Assembly: GCF_034190915.1 (NCBI RefSeq)
Contig: NW_026947492.1
Coordinates: 20,551,501 to 20,615,500 of the forward strand
Direction of reading: 5' to 3'
DNA length: 64,000 nucleotides
From: Cavia porcellus
Taxonomy: Eukaryota; Chordata; Mammalia; Rodentia; Caviidae
This document shows positions 1-12,008 of the stretch, one piece after another. The notes beneath the pieces are model-generated. The model was not told where the DNA came from. It ran no database searches and was given only the letters and a program-made list of their open reading frames with translations. Each line of letters begins with the position of its first letter. Position 1 is the first letter of the stretch. The translations under genes and the position numbers were made by a program.

Positions 1-59
1 AGATGCAGCTCCAGGCTGCAGCAGGTGGCCGGGTTCACAGCCTGCTGGGGCCTGGCTGC

Positions 60-175
60 ATCTCTGAGGAGGCTCATTAAAAATCACATTGGCCTTGAAT
101 TGTGGGAGTAACACTTTTTATTCTGATTTGAGCTTTACAAATTAGATTTCATAGGACATTTTAATCAGCTGTGTG
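60..175. promoter_or_regulatory. Candidate conserved non-coding block
   Basis: AT-rich unique sequence with homeodomain-like cores (CATTAAAA, AATTAG, TTTAATC) and no recognisable repeat. The character is that of deeply conserved intronic elements, but conservation could not be measured here. Confidence 0.3.
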
Positions 176-185
176 TGGTGGATTT

Positions 186-208
186 TCTCTCTCTCTCTCT
201 CTCTCTCC
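186..208 (+). repeat. (CT)n microsatellite
   Basis: Uninterrupted TC/CT dinucleotides directly before a purine-rich stretch. Confidence 0.9.
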
Positions 209-257
209 CTGTCTCTTCAAGTTTTCTGTTGTAATTAGACTGTTTTGGCACCAAAAC

Positions 258-420
258 AAGAGAGAAGGACAAATAGCCGAGAGAAGAGGAAGGGGAGAGG
301 CGGGAGGGGGCAGGAGAGAAAGAAGGGAGCTGGGGAGGAAGAAAGGTGGGCAAGAGGTAGAGGAGGAGAAGGAGAAAGAGAAGGAAGATGGGAATGGGAA
401 GAAGGGAGGAGAGAGGACCC
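258..420 (+). repeat. Purine-rich (GA/GGA) low-complexity tract
   Basis: About 160 bases of almost pure G and A on the plus strand (agagaagg, gaggagaagg and similar). It produces long spurious Glu/Arg/Lys reading frames on one strand and Ser/Pro/Leu frames on the other; these are not genes. Confidence 0.85.
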
Positions 421-454
421 CTGCCCCAAGCGCTCCCCTCCCTGCTCTAATGAC

Positions 455-590
455 GATTTCACAGCACATTTTTTTTTTATCTCAAATCTTTCTGGAGAGG
501 ACGGTGTCAAAGTAGCCGCCAAAGACTGCGCTATCAGAGAGAATTATCAGGTTGTCAGCCGGGAGCTGAAGGGGCCATAATGAGAAGGCT
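455..590. promoter_or_regulatory. Candidate conserved non-coding block
   Basis: Unique, repeat-free sequence with a T-run, GATTTCACAGCAC and TAATGAGAAGG-type motifs and sparse CpG. It resembles conserved intronic sequence; unproven. Confidence 0.25.
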
Positions 591-1024
591 GGAAAGCAAG
601 CAGTGCCCATCCCAACCTGCCCTTCTTGCTTCCTCTTGGTGGGAGGAGAGGAGGCGCTGGGTGAGGCTGCCTGGGAATCAGGGTGCGGGAGGCATCCTTG
701 GGGGCAAGGGTGAGTTCTGGCTGTTTCCATGGAGACGGGGCTCTGGAGGACACCGCAGGCCTGGGAGAAGGGCTCAGTGGAGGTGGCTCTGGGTGGCCAC
801 ATTGGAGGGTGTGAGACCCAGGAGTGGGGGCTGCACAGGTCCCCTGGAATAACATGTGGGGCCTGGTGGAGTAGGGCAGAGCAGGGGACAGGAGAGGGCC
901 TGGAGCGCAGCACTGTCTGACACAGCCTCCCAGATGCAGACACCAGAAGACTTCAGCGTCCAGCTCTGTCTCAACCCTGACCACTCAGGATCGCCTCACC
1001 CACAGAACACAATTAGTAACTTTT

Positions 1025-1190
1025 AAGGGGGGGGGGGTCAGTGGTGAGAATTATCATTGACAATTTTCTTTTCCAGTCCAGTTTTAATTTTTGTGCGTCA
1101 CCAGCATCACTTTTTTCTTTTAAACCAGGCGCGCCCTTTCAGCGGGATGCACTTTTTCCTCGTGGTGCTGGGGCTAAAAGCCAGGCCCTC
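1025..1190. promoter_or_regulatory. Candidate conserved non-coding block beside a poly-G run
   Basis: A 12-base G run (about 1026-1037) followed by unique sequence including AATTATCATTGACAA and GCGCGCC-like text without repeat signatures. Possible regulatory element; no conservation data. Confidence 0.22.
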
Positions 1191-1194
1191 GACG

Positions 1195-3090
1195 GCTTGT
1201 GTGACTGAGTGTGGGGAGCGGGTTAGAGTTGAGGTACTGTGGGGAAGAGAGGTGGGGGGTAGCAGCCTGCTGCTTTCACCCAGGGGACAGATCTGGGGCC
1301 GTTCCTGCCCAGGGTTCTGGGGGGCGCATTTTGGGGCCACTGTGCTGGTCATCAAACCTCTTGCCCCTTGTCCTTGCTGCCCATTTTCTTATGTCCATTT
1401 TCTTTCCTCCTCCACAGACGTGAAATGTGAAATGTGAATGGAGCTCGGATCATTTCGGTGCCCTCTTGGAGGTGACCCTGAGGGGACGGTGCTCCTGGAC
1501 AGCGTTTGCTTATTTCCTGCACCCTGACTGTGATCTGCCAGGCGTCGGTGCCCTGCTGCACTGTCTGGAGGGTGCACCGCACCCCTCGTGGCCGTGACCT
1601 GCACGCTTCATCTTCTCTCTGCGTCTGCTCAGGCCCGGCCGTACTTCTCCGTTCCTCCTGCTACAGCCCAAGCCTGGACCTCACTGCCCGGCTTCTTCCA
1701 ACAGACTCAGCAGCTTCCATAGCCGTGTGCAGTGCTCAGGCCACCCTGAGTGTTCTGGTCGGATCGCCACTGCCCTAGAGGGTCCCCTTCCCAGGGTGGA
1801 CCCTCTGTGGCTCCCCACTGCCTGTGGGACAACACCCACCTTGGCTCTGGCATCACACACCTTGCCACAGTCTGACCCAGTGGCTGCCGGTTAGTGCTAC
1901 TGTCCCCTTCCTCTCTGTCCCATGGTCTCTGGATGGCTGTGCCCTCCTGCTCAGCCTGGCCTCCCCAGGCAGCTGTGCTTACCCTTTGAGGCCCAGATCT
2001 CTTCCCAGGGAACTTCTGCTACTCACAGGGGTCCTCATCTCTCTTTTCCTCCTCTCCTTTCTTTCCCTATCATTCTGCTTTCAGATCCCCTTCAATTTCT
2101 CCAAAGCTTATTGAGCACCTTTATTGATCCCAAAGAGTGGAAAAGAAAGAGGAACCAGTGTGCACCATCCCAGAGAGCAGAAGCCATGCTATCTCCTTCC
2201 CAAGGGGCCCCGAGCCCGGCCCAATGTGTGAGCATCAGATATACCCGTGTGAAAGGTGCCTCTGTGCTGGTATTGGACCTATTCTAGACCGTCCCCTGGA
2301 ATCTGTGGCCGCTGTATTATAAACTACCAACCAGGCAAACTCTGGGCTGAACACATGCACAGTATGAGACAGGCGAGGCATAAAGAGAAAGGCCAAGTCT
2401 TGAGGATTCTGGCTTTATAGGAGGAAAAAAGTCATTGAGTTATGCAAGGCAGACCTGCTGGATGCTGGGGCTGGGCGTGTCAATGTGTGTGTTGCACCAG
2501 TTAGTGCCCGCATTTTATAGGTGAACTAACTCAGCACTGCTGCTGGGATTTCAAAGATCCCCTAAAGATCATGACTTGACCTGATTTGACTCAAGATTTT
2601 TGACTTACAATATGGTCAAAGAGATGCACATGCAGAGAAACTGCACCATGACTTTAAAGTTGGAACTTTTCCTGGGCTGGTGATGTGTAGGGTTCAGTCC
2701 TCTTTTGTGATGCTGGCAGTGGCAGCAAGCCACAGCCACCAGGTAGCCACTCGGACACACGACCGAGACGTCCTCGTGCTGTGGTATAAACCCGTGATGT
2801 TTGCATGTTAGGGGTGTCACAGGCAGTTCCCACTTTGGGTATTTTCATTGAAGGCTTATTGAGATGCAACCCCGTTACAAGTTGAGAAGCATCTGGACAA
2901 TAAATAATACTTTTATTGTCGTGAAATTTATGATAACCAACTTGTACTGAATTTCAAGCATGTGATAACTTTACATGGGTTATTTTATCAAGTTGCCTCC
3001 AGCCCTATGACTTAGGTGCCTTACCTGACCCAGGAGAAGATGAGCTGGTCTGAGGCCCACGGCAGGGGCAGCGAGAAGGAACACGAGCCC
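1195..3090. other. Intronic sequence, nothing specific recognised
   Basis: Mixed-composition sequence. No exon with convincing splice signals and no clear interspersed repeat was seen. Confidence 0.5.
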
Positions 3091-3094
3091 GGCA

Positions 3095-3243
3095 CTTTTT
3101 TTTTTCTTTTTACGACAGGGTCTCGCTATGCAGCCCAGGCTGGCCTTGAACTCACTTTGTAGCCCAAGCTGGACTCAGAATCCTGCTGCGTCAGCCTCCT
3201 GAGTGCTGGGATTACACACAGGCATGTGCTACCATACCCGGCT
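3095..3243 (-). repeat. B1-type SINE
   Basis: Starts with a poly-T run (the element's A tail), then gacagggtctcgctatgc, a duplicated 'ctttgtagcc' type segment and 'gctgggattaca', ending at the reversed Pol III start 'cccggct'. Full-length B1 in minus orientation. Confidence 0.9.
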
Positions 3244-3556
3244 GAGCCCCGAATTCTTGCTCCAGAGTTATATCCTGAGGCCCTTCTTTGGACCTTATGA
3301 TGCAGGCCTTGTGCTCTGGAGCTCGAGCACCTGCCTTGGCCTCCATCTCCTGCTGCTGCCCTTGGCCAGTTCCCCTTGGTGGTTTCGCATTGTGTTCATG
3401 GGCGAAGTTCTTTGGATGGGTTGGAGCCCCCGCCCAGCCAGGGAGACTTCCTGAGAAGGTGAGTGTGGGTGTAAGGTCCACAGATCACCCCCCAAACACA
3501 ACCACACCAGTCCACAGAACTCTGTCCTTTCATCCAGCCCTTTGGGATGGAGCAGG

Positions 3557-3705
3557 CACAATAGTGGTAAGCAGTAGAGTCAGGGGATCTCACTGACTTG
3601 GGTTTGAATTTTAGCACCTCTACTAACTTGGTGGGCCTCACTTTTCCCATCTTCAAAATGGGAACAATAGCAGCCACCTCTGAGAGTCACTGTGGAGACT
3701 CAGAG
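3557..3705 (+). repeat. MIR SINE
   Basis: Contains the MIR core in order: 'gacttgggtttgaatttt', 'cttggtgggcctcacttttc', 'cttcaaaatgggaaca' and the purine 3' part. Confidence 0.75.
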
Positions 3706-3709
3706 GAAG

Positions 3710-5900
3710 TCATCTGGACTAGCTGGCTCCAAGGGTGGCTCACAACGAGCATCGGTTGAAGAGGGCCTTTCCCATCACAAAGGCTGCTGTTCCTCTTCCA
3801 GTGCTGCCTTTCGCTGTGGGCTGCTGAGCTCTGAGGGAGTCGGGGTGGGGTGGGGGTGAGAAGCCCAACCTGGAAGGGCAAATGGTCTCCTGTTGATGTG
3901 ATGGGGAGATGAGAGCTTTTAACTAGTATCAATGATGACTGAGGAATCTGTGTTTCTCTTAAGAGCAGATTGTCCCCTTAGCCTCTGTGTCCTTCTCAGG
4001 TGGGGCCATGGCCAATGTTGGGGTGGTCCAGCACAATACTGGAGGCAGTGGACCAGCTATTACGAGCCACACCTTGTTGGGGGAAAAGAGGTGGCAGAAT
4101 TGTCCGTCCTGGCTGCTCCAGGGCACGGGGCTTGGGGGTGCAGGCCACTCTGGTCCCCTGTCGGGGTGGCGTGAGTCAGCTTCTGCTGCAGAAGAAGCTG
4201 TGTAAGCGCAGTCCTGCAGGGCGCTGGGGCAGCGGGGATGGAAACACGTTTGAACCTCACTCCTGGGGCAGGTGTCTGCTTGCTGCTGGTCTTGTCTCAC
4301 AAGGGTGGGGTCCTGTATAACGAGGGGCCCAGGGGCTCTCAGAGCATTGTGAGAACCCCAAGCTGACTCCCCGCCCCATCTGCACATCTCCCCTGTGCGT
4401 CACATCTGCTGGGGCCTTGGGCAGGCCCAGAGCCCTTGCCCAGGAAGTGGCGGAGTTGGAATCTGGGGATGAGACACCCTGAAGAGCTCTCTGTCCCAGC
4501 TCAGGGACAAGGAGCAGGAGGAAGTGGGGTGCTGAGCAATGGTGCCCCTCCCCGTCCTCCTGCCACTGCTCCCACACCTGTCTGCAGCTTCCCCATCGTA
4601 TTGAGGAGCTTTTCTCTAAGGTCCTGTAGCGCCCCTTTCCTCATGTCCAGTAGACCCCAAGGTCTCAGGCCAGACTACCCTGGAGGGGCATCAGCCTCGT
4701 TAGCATGGATCAAACCTCCACCCTCTGGCTTGGGAGGTCCCACAATCTTCCAGTGTGCAATGTTTAAAATGCCCAAGACACCCTGCTTCTGCACAAGAAG
4801 CAGCACATTCTTTTGGTCCTCAGTCTAAATTCTCCCCGCAATGCCCAGCTGTTTTCTGGGGAGAAGGGAGGAATTCTGACATGGAAGGCGGAGGTTACGA
4901 GGGTCACATGACACCGTGTGCCTGCTTTAGAGCAGTGCTCCTGAGAGTGGCTGCTAGGCACAGGTGCACACAGGTGCATTTAGGGGGCCCAGGGAGCCCT
5001 CCTTCAGGCCCACCTCTTCCTCAGCCAGAATTTTCTGGCCTCTGCTCCTTGCCAACCACTTTAGATTTTGATGGAACAATTCTTCTTGTTTTAATAGGAT
5101 GTTGAAAAGCCTCTGATGTAGAATTTCTGGAGCAAATTTTTTCTGAGGCTGCAAGGCAAGCTGAGGGATCCAAGATGCAAATGTGCAAGCTTTTGTGGTT
5201 CTGGGCCCTCCCTCTCCCCTTCCCCCAGCACTCCTCCGCCTTCCTTAGCCCCTCCTCTCTGCACAGCCCCAGCCAGGGCCTGGTCAGCACAGTCTAGAAG
5301 CTCTGTGGGGAAAGACCGTCTGTGCGGTCCCAGAACCCACGGCGCCTCGGTCTCTGTATGTGCAGAACAGGTAGGGAAATGGCCAGTGTCCCCAGGCCCC
5401 TGGCATTTGGGAATCTCCCCACCTGGCCTCAGAGAAGCCAAGGTACTCATCCGTCCCAGCCACCAACAACTGTCAGCCCTCACTCTCTTGGGACACACGC
5501 TGAGCTTTTAGGGTCCCAGGTCTGTTGCCAGCCCATAGGGAGTGTCTCTCTACTGTGCTTGCATGGTGTCAGGCAGCATGGACTGGTTAGTATAAAGTGG
5601 GAATTAGGGAGCAGCTGTAATAGCAGAGGAGGTAAACCTCTGTCCTTCCTGAGCCTGACACGGGGTGGGGCAGGGGGGTGCCAAACTCCCCGCTTGCTCT
5701 GCATTTGGAGCTCAGCTGGGAGGTAAACATGAGAAGGTTCTTCCGTTGCCTGGGCTGGCTGCTTTGCCTGACCTTAGCTCAGCAGCAGGGCATGAGAGTC
5801 CCTGGATGGTCTCACACACGACCACCGATCTCTAGATTACAAGGGGCAAGTGGTGGCTCTCACAGAGAGGTCAGATTAAGTTCTTCTGGGGTTTAAGCAA
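3710..5900. other. GC-moderate intronic sequence, nothing certain recognised
   Basis: Several chance open frames but none resembling a known protein. A segment near 5264-5367 has an acceptor-like pyrimidine tract and an AACAG|GTAGGG donor around an open 104-nt frame; it is not supported further. Confidence 0.45.
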
Positions 5901-5909
5901 AGTGTGCTT

Positions 5910-6000
5910 CATGTATGGGAACTGGAGAGTGGGGACAGGGAAGGCTTCCTGAAAGAAACCATGACTTGAGAATGTGACTGAGGAGAAGAAGAAACACAAG
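5910..6000 (+). repeat. Fragment of an ancient mammalian interspersed repeat
   Basis: The 'ggaaggcttcctgaaagaaacc...atgacttgagaatgtgactg' pattern is shared with a widespread old mammalian repeat that also appears near 19.2-19.7 and 50.2 kb. Class not assigned. Confidence 0.4.
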
Positions 6001-6079
6001 TAAAGTTATGAGTGACAGGTAACCCTCAGCTGCCTGCCCAAGGGTCACCTGCCAAGGCCTGAGTCCTGGAAGTTGAAAG

Positions 6080-6190
6080 AACACAGTATGAACCAAAGTT
6101 CCTCGTCTGCAAAATGGGACTGATCCTCCCTCTTGGCAAAGCTGCTGCGAGGATAACAGGTATTTTGTGGAAAATAACCTGGCAAGTGGA
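6080..6190 (+). repeat. MIR SINE fragment
   Basis: 'ttcctcgtctgcaaaatggga' followed by 'gctgctgcgaggataacagg', the MIR core and downstream region. Confidence 0.6.
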
Positions 6191-6504
6191 GTATGTGTCA
6201 CAAAAGATTGCTATTTTCATCACTGTCCAAGAGCCTCTTCTAAGCCCAGGACTGTTGAAACTGGGCCCACAGTGGCACCTGTCAGGGAGCCCAGGGTTTG
6301 AGAAGGACGCTTTTGCAAGTCTGAAGTCTGACCTATCAGAAATCCGTCCCTTCCCAGAATTCTGCTCAGTGGAGCAGGTAAGAAACAGGGTGAGCTCCGG
6401 GCCACAGGCTCTGCTGCTTTGAGTCCTGCAGCTGCTGGGCCTGTCTCAGAGTTGCCCGGAGAACCGGGTCAGCCATGCAGAAAAGGCTCAAATGTCACTG
6501 TCTG

Positions 6505-6625
6505 CTCTGTTATTAGTGACCAATTGGGGAAGGCTTAAGGATACGTGTATGGGGATATTTATCGCCAGCTTTCTCCCAGCCCAGAGCTTGCAGTAAATTG
6601 CCTCTTATGCGATTAAGGAAAGCGG
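6505..6625. promoter_or_regulatory. Candidate conserved non-coding block
   Basis: Repeat-free sequence with CCAATTGGGG, GATATTTATCGCC and TTATGCGATTAAGG motifs; looks like slowly evolving non-coding DNA. Unproven. Confidence 0.25.
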
Positions 6626-7649
6626 TTCCTGTCCTGAGATGCAAGCAAATGGGAGGAGGGTGGAGAGGAGCTGGCTTAGCAGCCCCTAAGGACAGCAGCA
6701 CACTGTCAGACGTGGAAGAAAGGCAGGCACTTCTGCAGGTTTGCTTCTGCTCAGCCCAGGGCTAGCTCCTAATGCAGGAGAATGAGCTTCAGAAAATTCC
6801 CACAATGCCCTCTTGTGACCTACTTTAGGGTGCAGAGTTGAAGGTGATGGGGACATACTAGACCACTGATTGACTTCTATCTAATACATTTGATTTTATG
6901 TCAGGTGTTATAGCTTGGCATAACCGACGCCATCTTGAGCCTGCATATAACTAGTCTCCTGAATTTGTCTCAGGAGAATGGAAAATTACTCAGAGTACAA
7001 TCCCATGAGAAAAGCAGAATGAGCTGAATCCACAAGAGAAAAATTAACCTGCTCGACAAAGAAACAGGATACATGTGTCAACCAAAAGTTAATGTAAGAC
7101 TCTAGCTAAATTGTTTCTAGTAGGATGTCTTTTTGTGGCTCTCTATCTTAAAAGCTCTGTAAATTTCCAATTGGGGACCACTTGTTTGGAGTCTGAAATT
7201 GGAGGATCTGTATATGAGTGGTCCTGAGCTCAGCTAATTAAATTTAAAATTTATCAATTTGGTCACATTGTTCACAAACCCACCTCACCAGGGATTGTGC
7301 CATCTCAAGGAATAATGCCCTGTTTGTCTCAGGCAGGACCGAGAGCCACCTCAGCAGCTTCTCTGAAGCCTGGGGCTAGTTGTGGAGTACAAAGGAGGAA
7401 CTGTTTTCTCTAACGAGGGGCGTAGAGCCTGGAGGAAGTAGATGGGCACACCGGGAGCTGGATAAAAGCCCCTCCTTTTTAGTGCCAAAATGAGGTAGAA
7501 ACCAAGTCCCAAGGAAAGACTTGGGGGGTGCTGGCTTCTGAGATGGCTTGCAAGTGTTAACAAGATAAGGGCGGGGTGGGGGGGCGCTCTCTGGCATGGC
7601 GACAGCCCAGTAAAGTTGAGATCAGACTGGGTTCAGGGAATAAGACAGA

Positions 7650-7790
7650 GATGTCACAAGGCTAGACCTGACCTGGTATTGCTGTGACAGCTCTGTGACC
7701 CTGGAGAAACTGCTCAGTTCCTCTGAGCCTCAGTTTCCCTTCTGGGGCAGTAAACACTATTTCTAGGGCTTTTTTGGGAGCCCAGAATAG
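7650..7790 (+). repeat. MIR SINE
   Basis: 'ctctgtgaccctggagaaactg' followed by 'cctctgagcctcagtttccc' is the MIR core region. Confidence 0.75.
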
Positions 7791-8936
7791 GAAATTTTGT
7801 GTAAAATGCCCTTTTTGGCCATTGCTACCGTCACTAAGAACCTGAGGCAGTTGGTGCTTGGAGTATGTGTGTGAGGATGTATTTTAGTGGCTGCCAGGCT
7901 AGAAAGGCATGGGGTGTGGCTGCGTGGGCCTTCAGCCCACGTTAAGGTGTTGCATTTAAGGAGGAATCATCAAGGCTGTGGACTCACGTCTCGGAGTTAG
8001 GTTTTAGGAGCTCACGGTGGTGACAGTGAGACAAGGGGGATGAAGAAGGATAATCTGAAGATGGGAAGGCGATTTTACTGCCACAGGGCTCAGGCAAAAG
8101 CTGCACTGGTGGTAATAAGAAATCGGATGTAGGCACCACTTGGAGGCAGGATTGATGGCACCTGATGTGACTCAGGGACGTAGAGGCCAGCGCGCCCTGA
8201 CTCACAGGGCAAAGTGAACAGCAGTGCCGAGCCATTTGCAGACTCAGGATGAGAAGCAGGTTTGAGGCGAGGCAGTGAGTTCAGCTGGAAGTGTGTTAAT
8301 GGATGGGGGTCCCCAAATCTCTCGGTTCAGAAGTCTTGGACGTAGTCAGAGCTGAGAAGAGGGGATAGGTAACTCAGACCTGCTGAGCACGCACTCTGGG
8401 TCAGGCAGCATGCCTCCCATTCGGTGAGGAACTGAGAATTTATTGCCCAAAATGGAAAGTTACAGACGTTGCTGTGACTGTCTGAGAGGGAGGGGATCAG
8501 CTTAGATTCGGAATGTTGGGACCAGCTGCCTATGTGCGACATCTAACTCACGCCAACGTTTACGCAGGTTTAGAGGTCTGTTGGGATGGCAACGGGTTCT
8601 CTAGCTGGATCTTCCATGGGCCTGGTACTGAAAATACCAACAGAAGATCTGGGCTTCTCTTCACTGTGTGTGTGATTCTTCTAGACCTCCTCTGGGAGAG
8701 AGAATTGCGAATACTTTTACCCCAACATTGCCATTTGCAACAACTGGCAGCTAGCTGCCGAGGCACAGGTGAGGAGAAACTTGCCAGAATGTTTCTGAAA
8801 CTGTGCAGGAGTTTGCTCGTGCTTACAGAGGGGAGCTGACCAAGTCTGGAGGCTCATTCCCCCACCCTCACTTCTTGCCTGAGCTGGGGCAGCCTGGTCA
8901 GCCTATAATCGCACCCACTTCACATTCTCTTTCCAG

Positions 8937-9009
8937 GTCACACAATCCACCAAGGTCGTCCTGGACAGTGTGGACTTTAATGAAGAGCAATTGGGCTGGC
9001 TGAGTCAGG
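8937..9009 (+). other. Exon-like segment, antisense to KIRREL3 (speculative)
   Basis: A very good acceptor (cattctctttccag) is followed by 73 bases with one open frame and then G|GTGAGTCC. The peptide is not recognised. It could be an exon of an antisense RNA or a chance combination; a second exon-like segment lies at 10475. Confidence 0.15.
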
Positions 9010-9825
9010 GTGAGTCCAAAGTCACTATAAATCCTGTGCCTGCTGATTATCAGTTTTGCAACCCCAGCCAGAGCCTGCTCTGTGCTCATTAGTGGTGGGA
9101 GAGGGATCCTTCCATCGATCTAGCAGAGGCCTGGATGCCAGGGAGACACTGATAAGTGCTGTTGCAGACAGTGGCTCTGAGCCCATGAAGGGCCCATCCA
9201 TCCCTGCCTCAGGTCACTTGGAGGTAGACTGGACTGGAACAGCCCAAGCAGTGTGGTTTTGTGGCGGTGACAGGAAGGAACAGAAGAGAGCTTCCCTGTA
9301 TGTTGTCTCAGGTCTGTGGCCCTGAGGCTAGGCAAGCTGCTTTCTTTGTGGGTCCCCGGCCACTGTGACTTCTAGTCTGCAATAGGTGAGGCAACCTGAG
9401 AGGAGGCGGGAGCAGCAGGGAGGGAGGAAGTGGAACTAAAGAGCAGGAATAAAACTGTCACTGGCCCCAGAGAGAGCCAGGTCTGAGCCTGGGCAGAGTG
9501 TGTCCACTGTGTCCCCCTAGAAGGCACCCATGCGGATACCACTAGGTGATGCTGGGCTGGGCCACAGATTGGCTGACTCCAGGGCTTTCACTCTCATTTC
9601 TAAAGACCATGGCGGTACCCACGCCCTGCTTCGAAGCCCGGAGGGAGCGGTGTGGTACATCTCTGCCCACTCTGTCTGGGTGCCCTTGGGCCTCACTCCG
9701 TCCTTCCCCAAAGCTAAGATTCCTCCTCTATGCAATGCAGAGTCTAGACCTGGAGTTAACCTGTCAGCCTCTCCCTCCCAAACCTAATGCTTTATGTTTC
9801 GATTTCTCTGAAGTCCTATTTTGGG

Positions 9826-9843
9826 GGCCTTTACGGGGGGGGG
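9826..9843 (+). repeat. Poly-G run
   Basis: 'acgggggggggg' simple run between unique sequences. Confidence 0.7.
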
Positions 9844-9989
9844 GTTTGAAAATAACAAAACAGGGGCCCAAAGAAATAAAGGCAAATCTTTCAAAGACTC
9901 TAGATCTGTTTGGCAAAGATCCATTTCTAAACATTTTTTGAACAAATATCTTAAAATGATCATGTCATATGGCTGTAGGCCTTATCAGT

Positions 9990-10160
9990 CAGAATGTTTC
10001 TAAAATTTCTATATGCATAGGAATTATCTGAAGAATGTGCTAAAAATATAACTTTCTGAGCTCCACCTCAGAGATTCTAAGATGGTGTGGTCTTCTTTGG
10101 ACCAAGGAATCTGCATTTTAATGGCTTCTTTGTGGGGAGTGAGGTGATGCTGGTGGAGCT
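9990..10160 (+). mobile_element. MER5A-like hAT-Charlie DNA transposon relic
   Basis: Matches the order of the MER5A consensus: 'ggaattatctgaagaatgtgc', 'ctccacctcagagattct', 'ggaatctgcattttaa' and 'ggtgatgctggtgg'. Non-autonomous, inactive. Confidence 0.65.
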
Positions 10161-10474
10161 GGCAGGAGCTGGGTGTGGGGATGTGGGGCGGTTTTGGATT
10201 AGCCAAGTCAGAGCATGCAAGCAGCATGGGGTTCTAGTTTGGGCTCAGAGGTCTAGTTTTAGCTCTCAGGGTCACTGTATGTCCTTGAACGGGCTGCTGT
10301 CTCTTCCATTTCTTTTTGCACTTTCTGTTTTGCACTCAGAGCTTCACACACTGCCCTCTCAGGGGCACCCTGCCTGGCCTCCCAGACCTTGGGAAATCTG
10401 GGTGGAAGCCTTCCTGACCCCACAACTCTTTTGCTGTCTCTTCCTTATTTTGTTTGGTTTTCCGAATTGCATAG

Positions 10475-10575
10475 CAAAGGCATTGGACAAAGTCCGTGAG
10501 ACTGCGCAGCACGTCTTATCAAATTTATGCAGCACTTTCATCAGTGGACTCTCACATGGAAACCCAGTGCATAAC
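10475..10575 (+). other. Exon-like segment, antisense to KIRREL3 (speculative)
   Basis: A T-rich acceptor ending gaattgcatag, 101 bases with an open frame, then AAC|GTAAGT, a perfect donor from +1 to +6. The phase would continue from the segment at 8937-9009. The product is not recognised, and open frames of this size occur by chance. Confidence 0.15.
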
Positions 10576-10666
10576 GTAAGTAGAGGCAGAGCCAAGGTAC
10601 AGCAGGAGGACTGGTATCTGCCCCGCAGTGGAGTCCAGCGTTTCTCTCTGCAGAGCTCAAGGTATA

Positions 10667-10786
10667 TATATATTTTTTGAGACAGGGTCTCAATATACGG
10701 TGCAGGTTGGGCTTGAGCTCACTTTGTAGCCTAGGCTGGTCTCAGACTTACAACAGTCCTCCTGCCTCAGCCACTTGAGTGCTTCC
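10667..10786 (-). repeat. Truncated B1-type SINE with target-site duplication
   Basis: T-run, 'gagacagggtctcaatat', 'ctttgtagcctaggctgg' and 'cctcctgcctcagcca', lacking the 5' part of the element. Flanked by the direct repeat aggtata at 10660-10666 and 10787-10793. Confidence 0.88.
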
Positions 10787-10799
10787 AGGTATAGTTTGA

Positions 10800-11990
10800 T
10801 GGTCCATGGAAGACCAGAAAAGGCAGCACAGCTGTGTCTCACTTGATCAGTACAAACACAAACCCAAGACCCTGTGAGCTGAGGAAGAAAGTCCTCAAGC
10901 ACGAAGTACTTCTGTTTCCCTCAATTAACCCTGCACTGAGAGCCACAGTTTAAAGCCTGTGCTGAGAAGTCTTAGTTTGGCAGGAGGAGTTGCTCCCAGT
11001 GGGAAGAAAGTCATCTTGGTGCCCTGTTCTGAATCTCTCCCCTCTTAGAGACTGAGCCTCTCCCTTGATAGAGACTGAGCACAGTCTATGCTTAATTATC
11101 TTTAATGAAGAGGAGTGAGGGTGTGAATAATCCAAATGATGGACAATCCAAAACAATGCATAATCCTAGGTAACATTTATGTTTGACTTTGGAATGTATT
11201 TTAGTATTCGTATTTGAATATGGATGTGTTTGATATTCTTGGAATTGTTAATACACAGAATGTAAACTGCACAACCCTTCTCGTCTCCTACTGAGCTGGT
11301 GAAGAACATCACCTTCTTCCTGGCTTAGTGCTAACGCTGGCTGCACCCTCCCTTCCCTAGTGTGTCTGTCTTTCTGGCTCACACCTTCCCTAGAAAGGGA
11401 TGGAGATATTAACTGGATTTTTCCTTTAAAGGACTTTCATTCCCTTTGGGCCTCATTCAAATAAGAGCAAAATAAGAAGCTGTGAAGTGTGAGCAGAGGA
11501 CTTCATTAAGCCACCTTGGTCATAGAATTTGCCAGGAATGGGGACAATTTGCCAACAGATAATTGAGAACTGCGTATATATATATATATATGCTCTAATT
11601 AAAAAAGTGATTCTTCTCGCTGCCCTGGGATTCTGGGCCCACTTTTCTAATTGGTTCGGGATATTAACCACGCCTAACTTTTGCGTACAGTTGATTCTTC
11701 ACAAAGTGCTTCATGTATGTTATCTTACTTCATCACCCTGATGTAGAGGCTTGAAGCTCACTGCTCCCCTGCAGGACCTCCTCCCACACAGCCTTCTTCA
11801 GCCTGACTCTGCCTCGTGTGTCACCACCAAACAGGGGCATCCTGGCAAGGGCTCTGATCATTTGCATCCATCCCAGAATGCAGCAGCAAAGGAAGCAGAA
11901 CCACCTGGCAAGGACTGCCCTTTGATCAAGGAGCGATTTTATGCTAGAAGCACTTGAGAAAAAGAAGGGGATACACAGACTGCTGCGAGT
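10800..11990. other. Intronic sequence without recognised gene
   Basis: Unique to moderately AT-rich sequence; holds only the short TA repeat at 11575-11591. No convincing exon. Confidence 0.5.
11575..11591 (+). repeat. (TA)n microsatellite
   Basis: Eight TA units in an AT-rich context. Confidence 0.85.
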
Positions 11991-12008
11991 GCCTAGGGTG
12001 AGAGGAGG

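Noticed and set aside
161..580. Several long reading frames on both strands rich in Glu/Arg or Ser/Leu/Pro
   Set aside because: They are produced by the purine-rich and CT low-complexity tract, not by coding selection.
5264..5367. Open 104-nt segment between an acceptor-like tract and AACAG|GTAGGG
   Set aside because: No recognisable protein and open frames this long arise by chance; splice matches alone are not enough.
6267..6378. Plus-strand exon-like frame ending GAGCAG|GTAAGA
   Set aside because: Poor acceptor and no known family.
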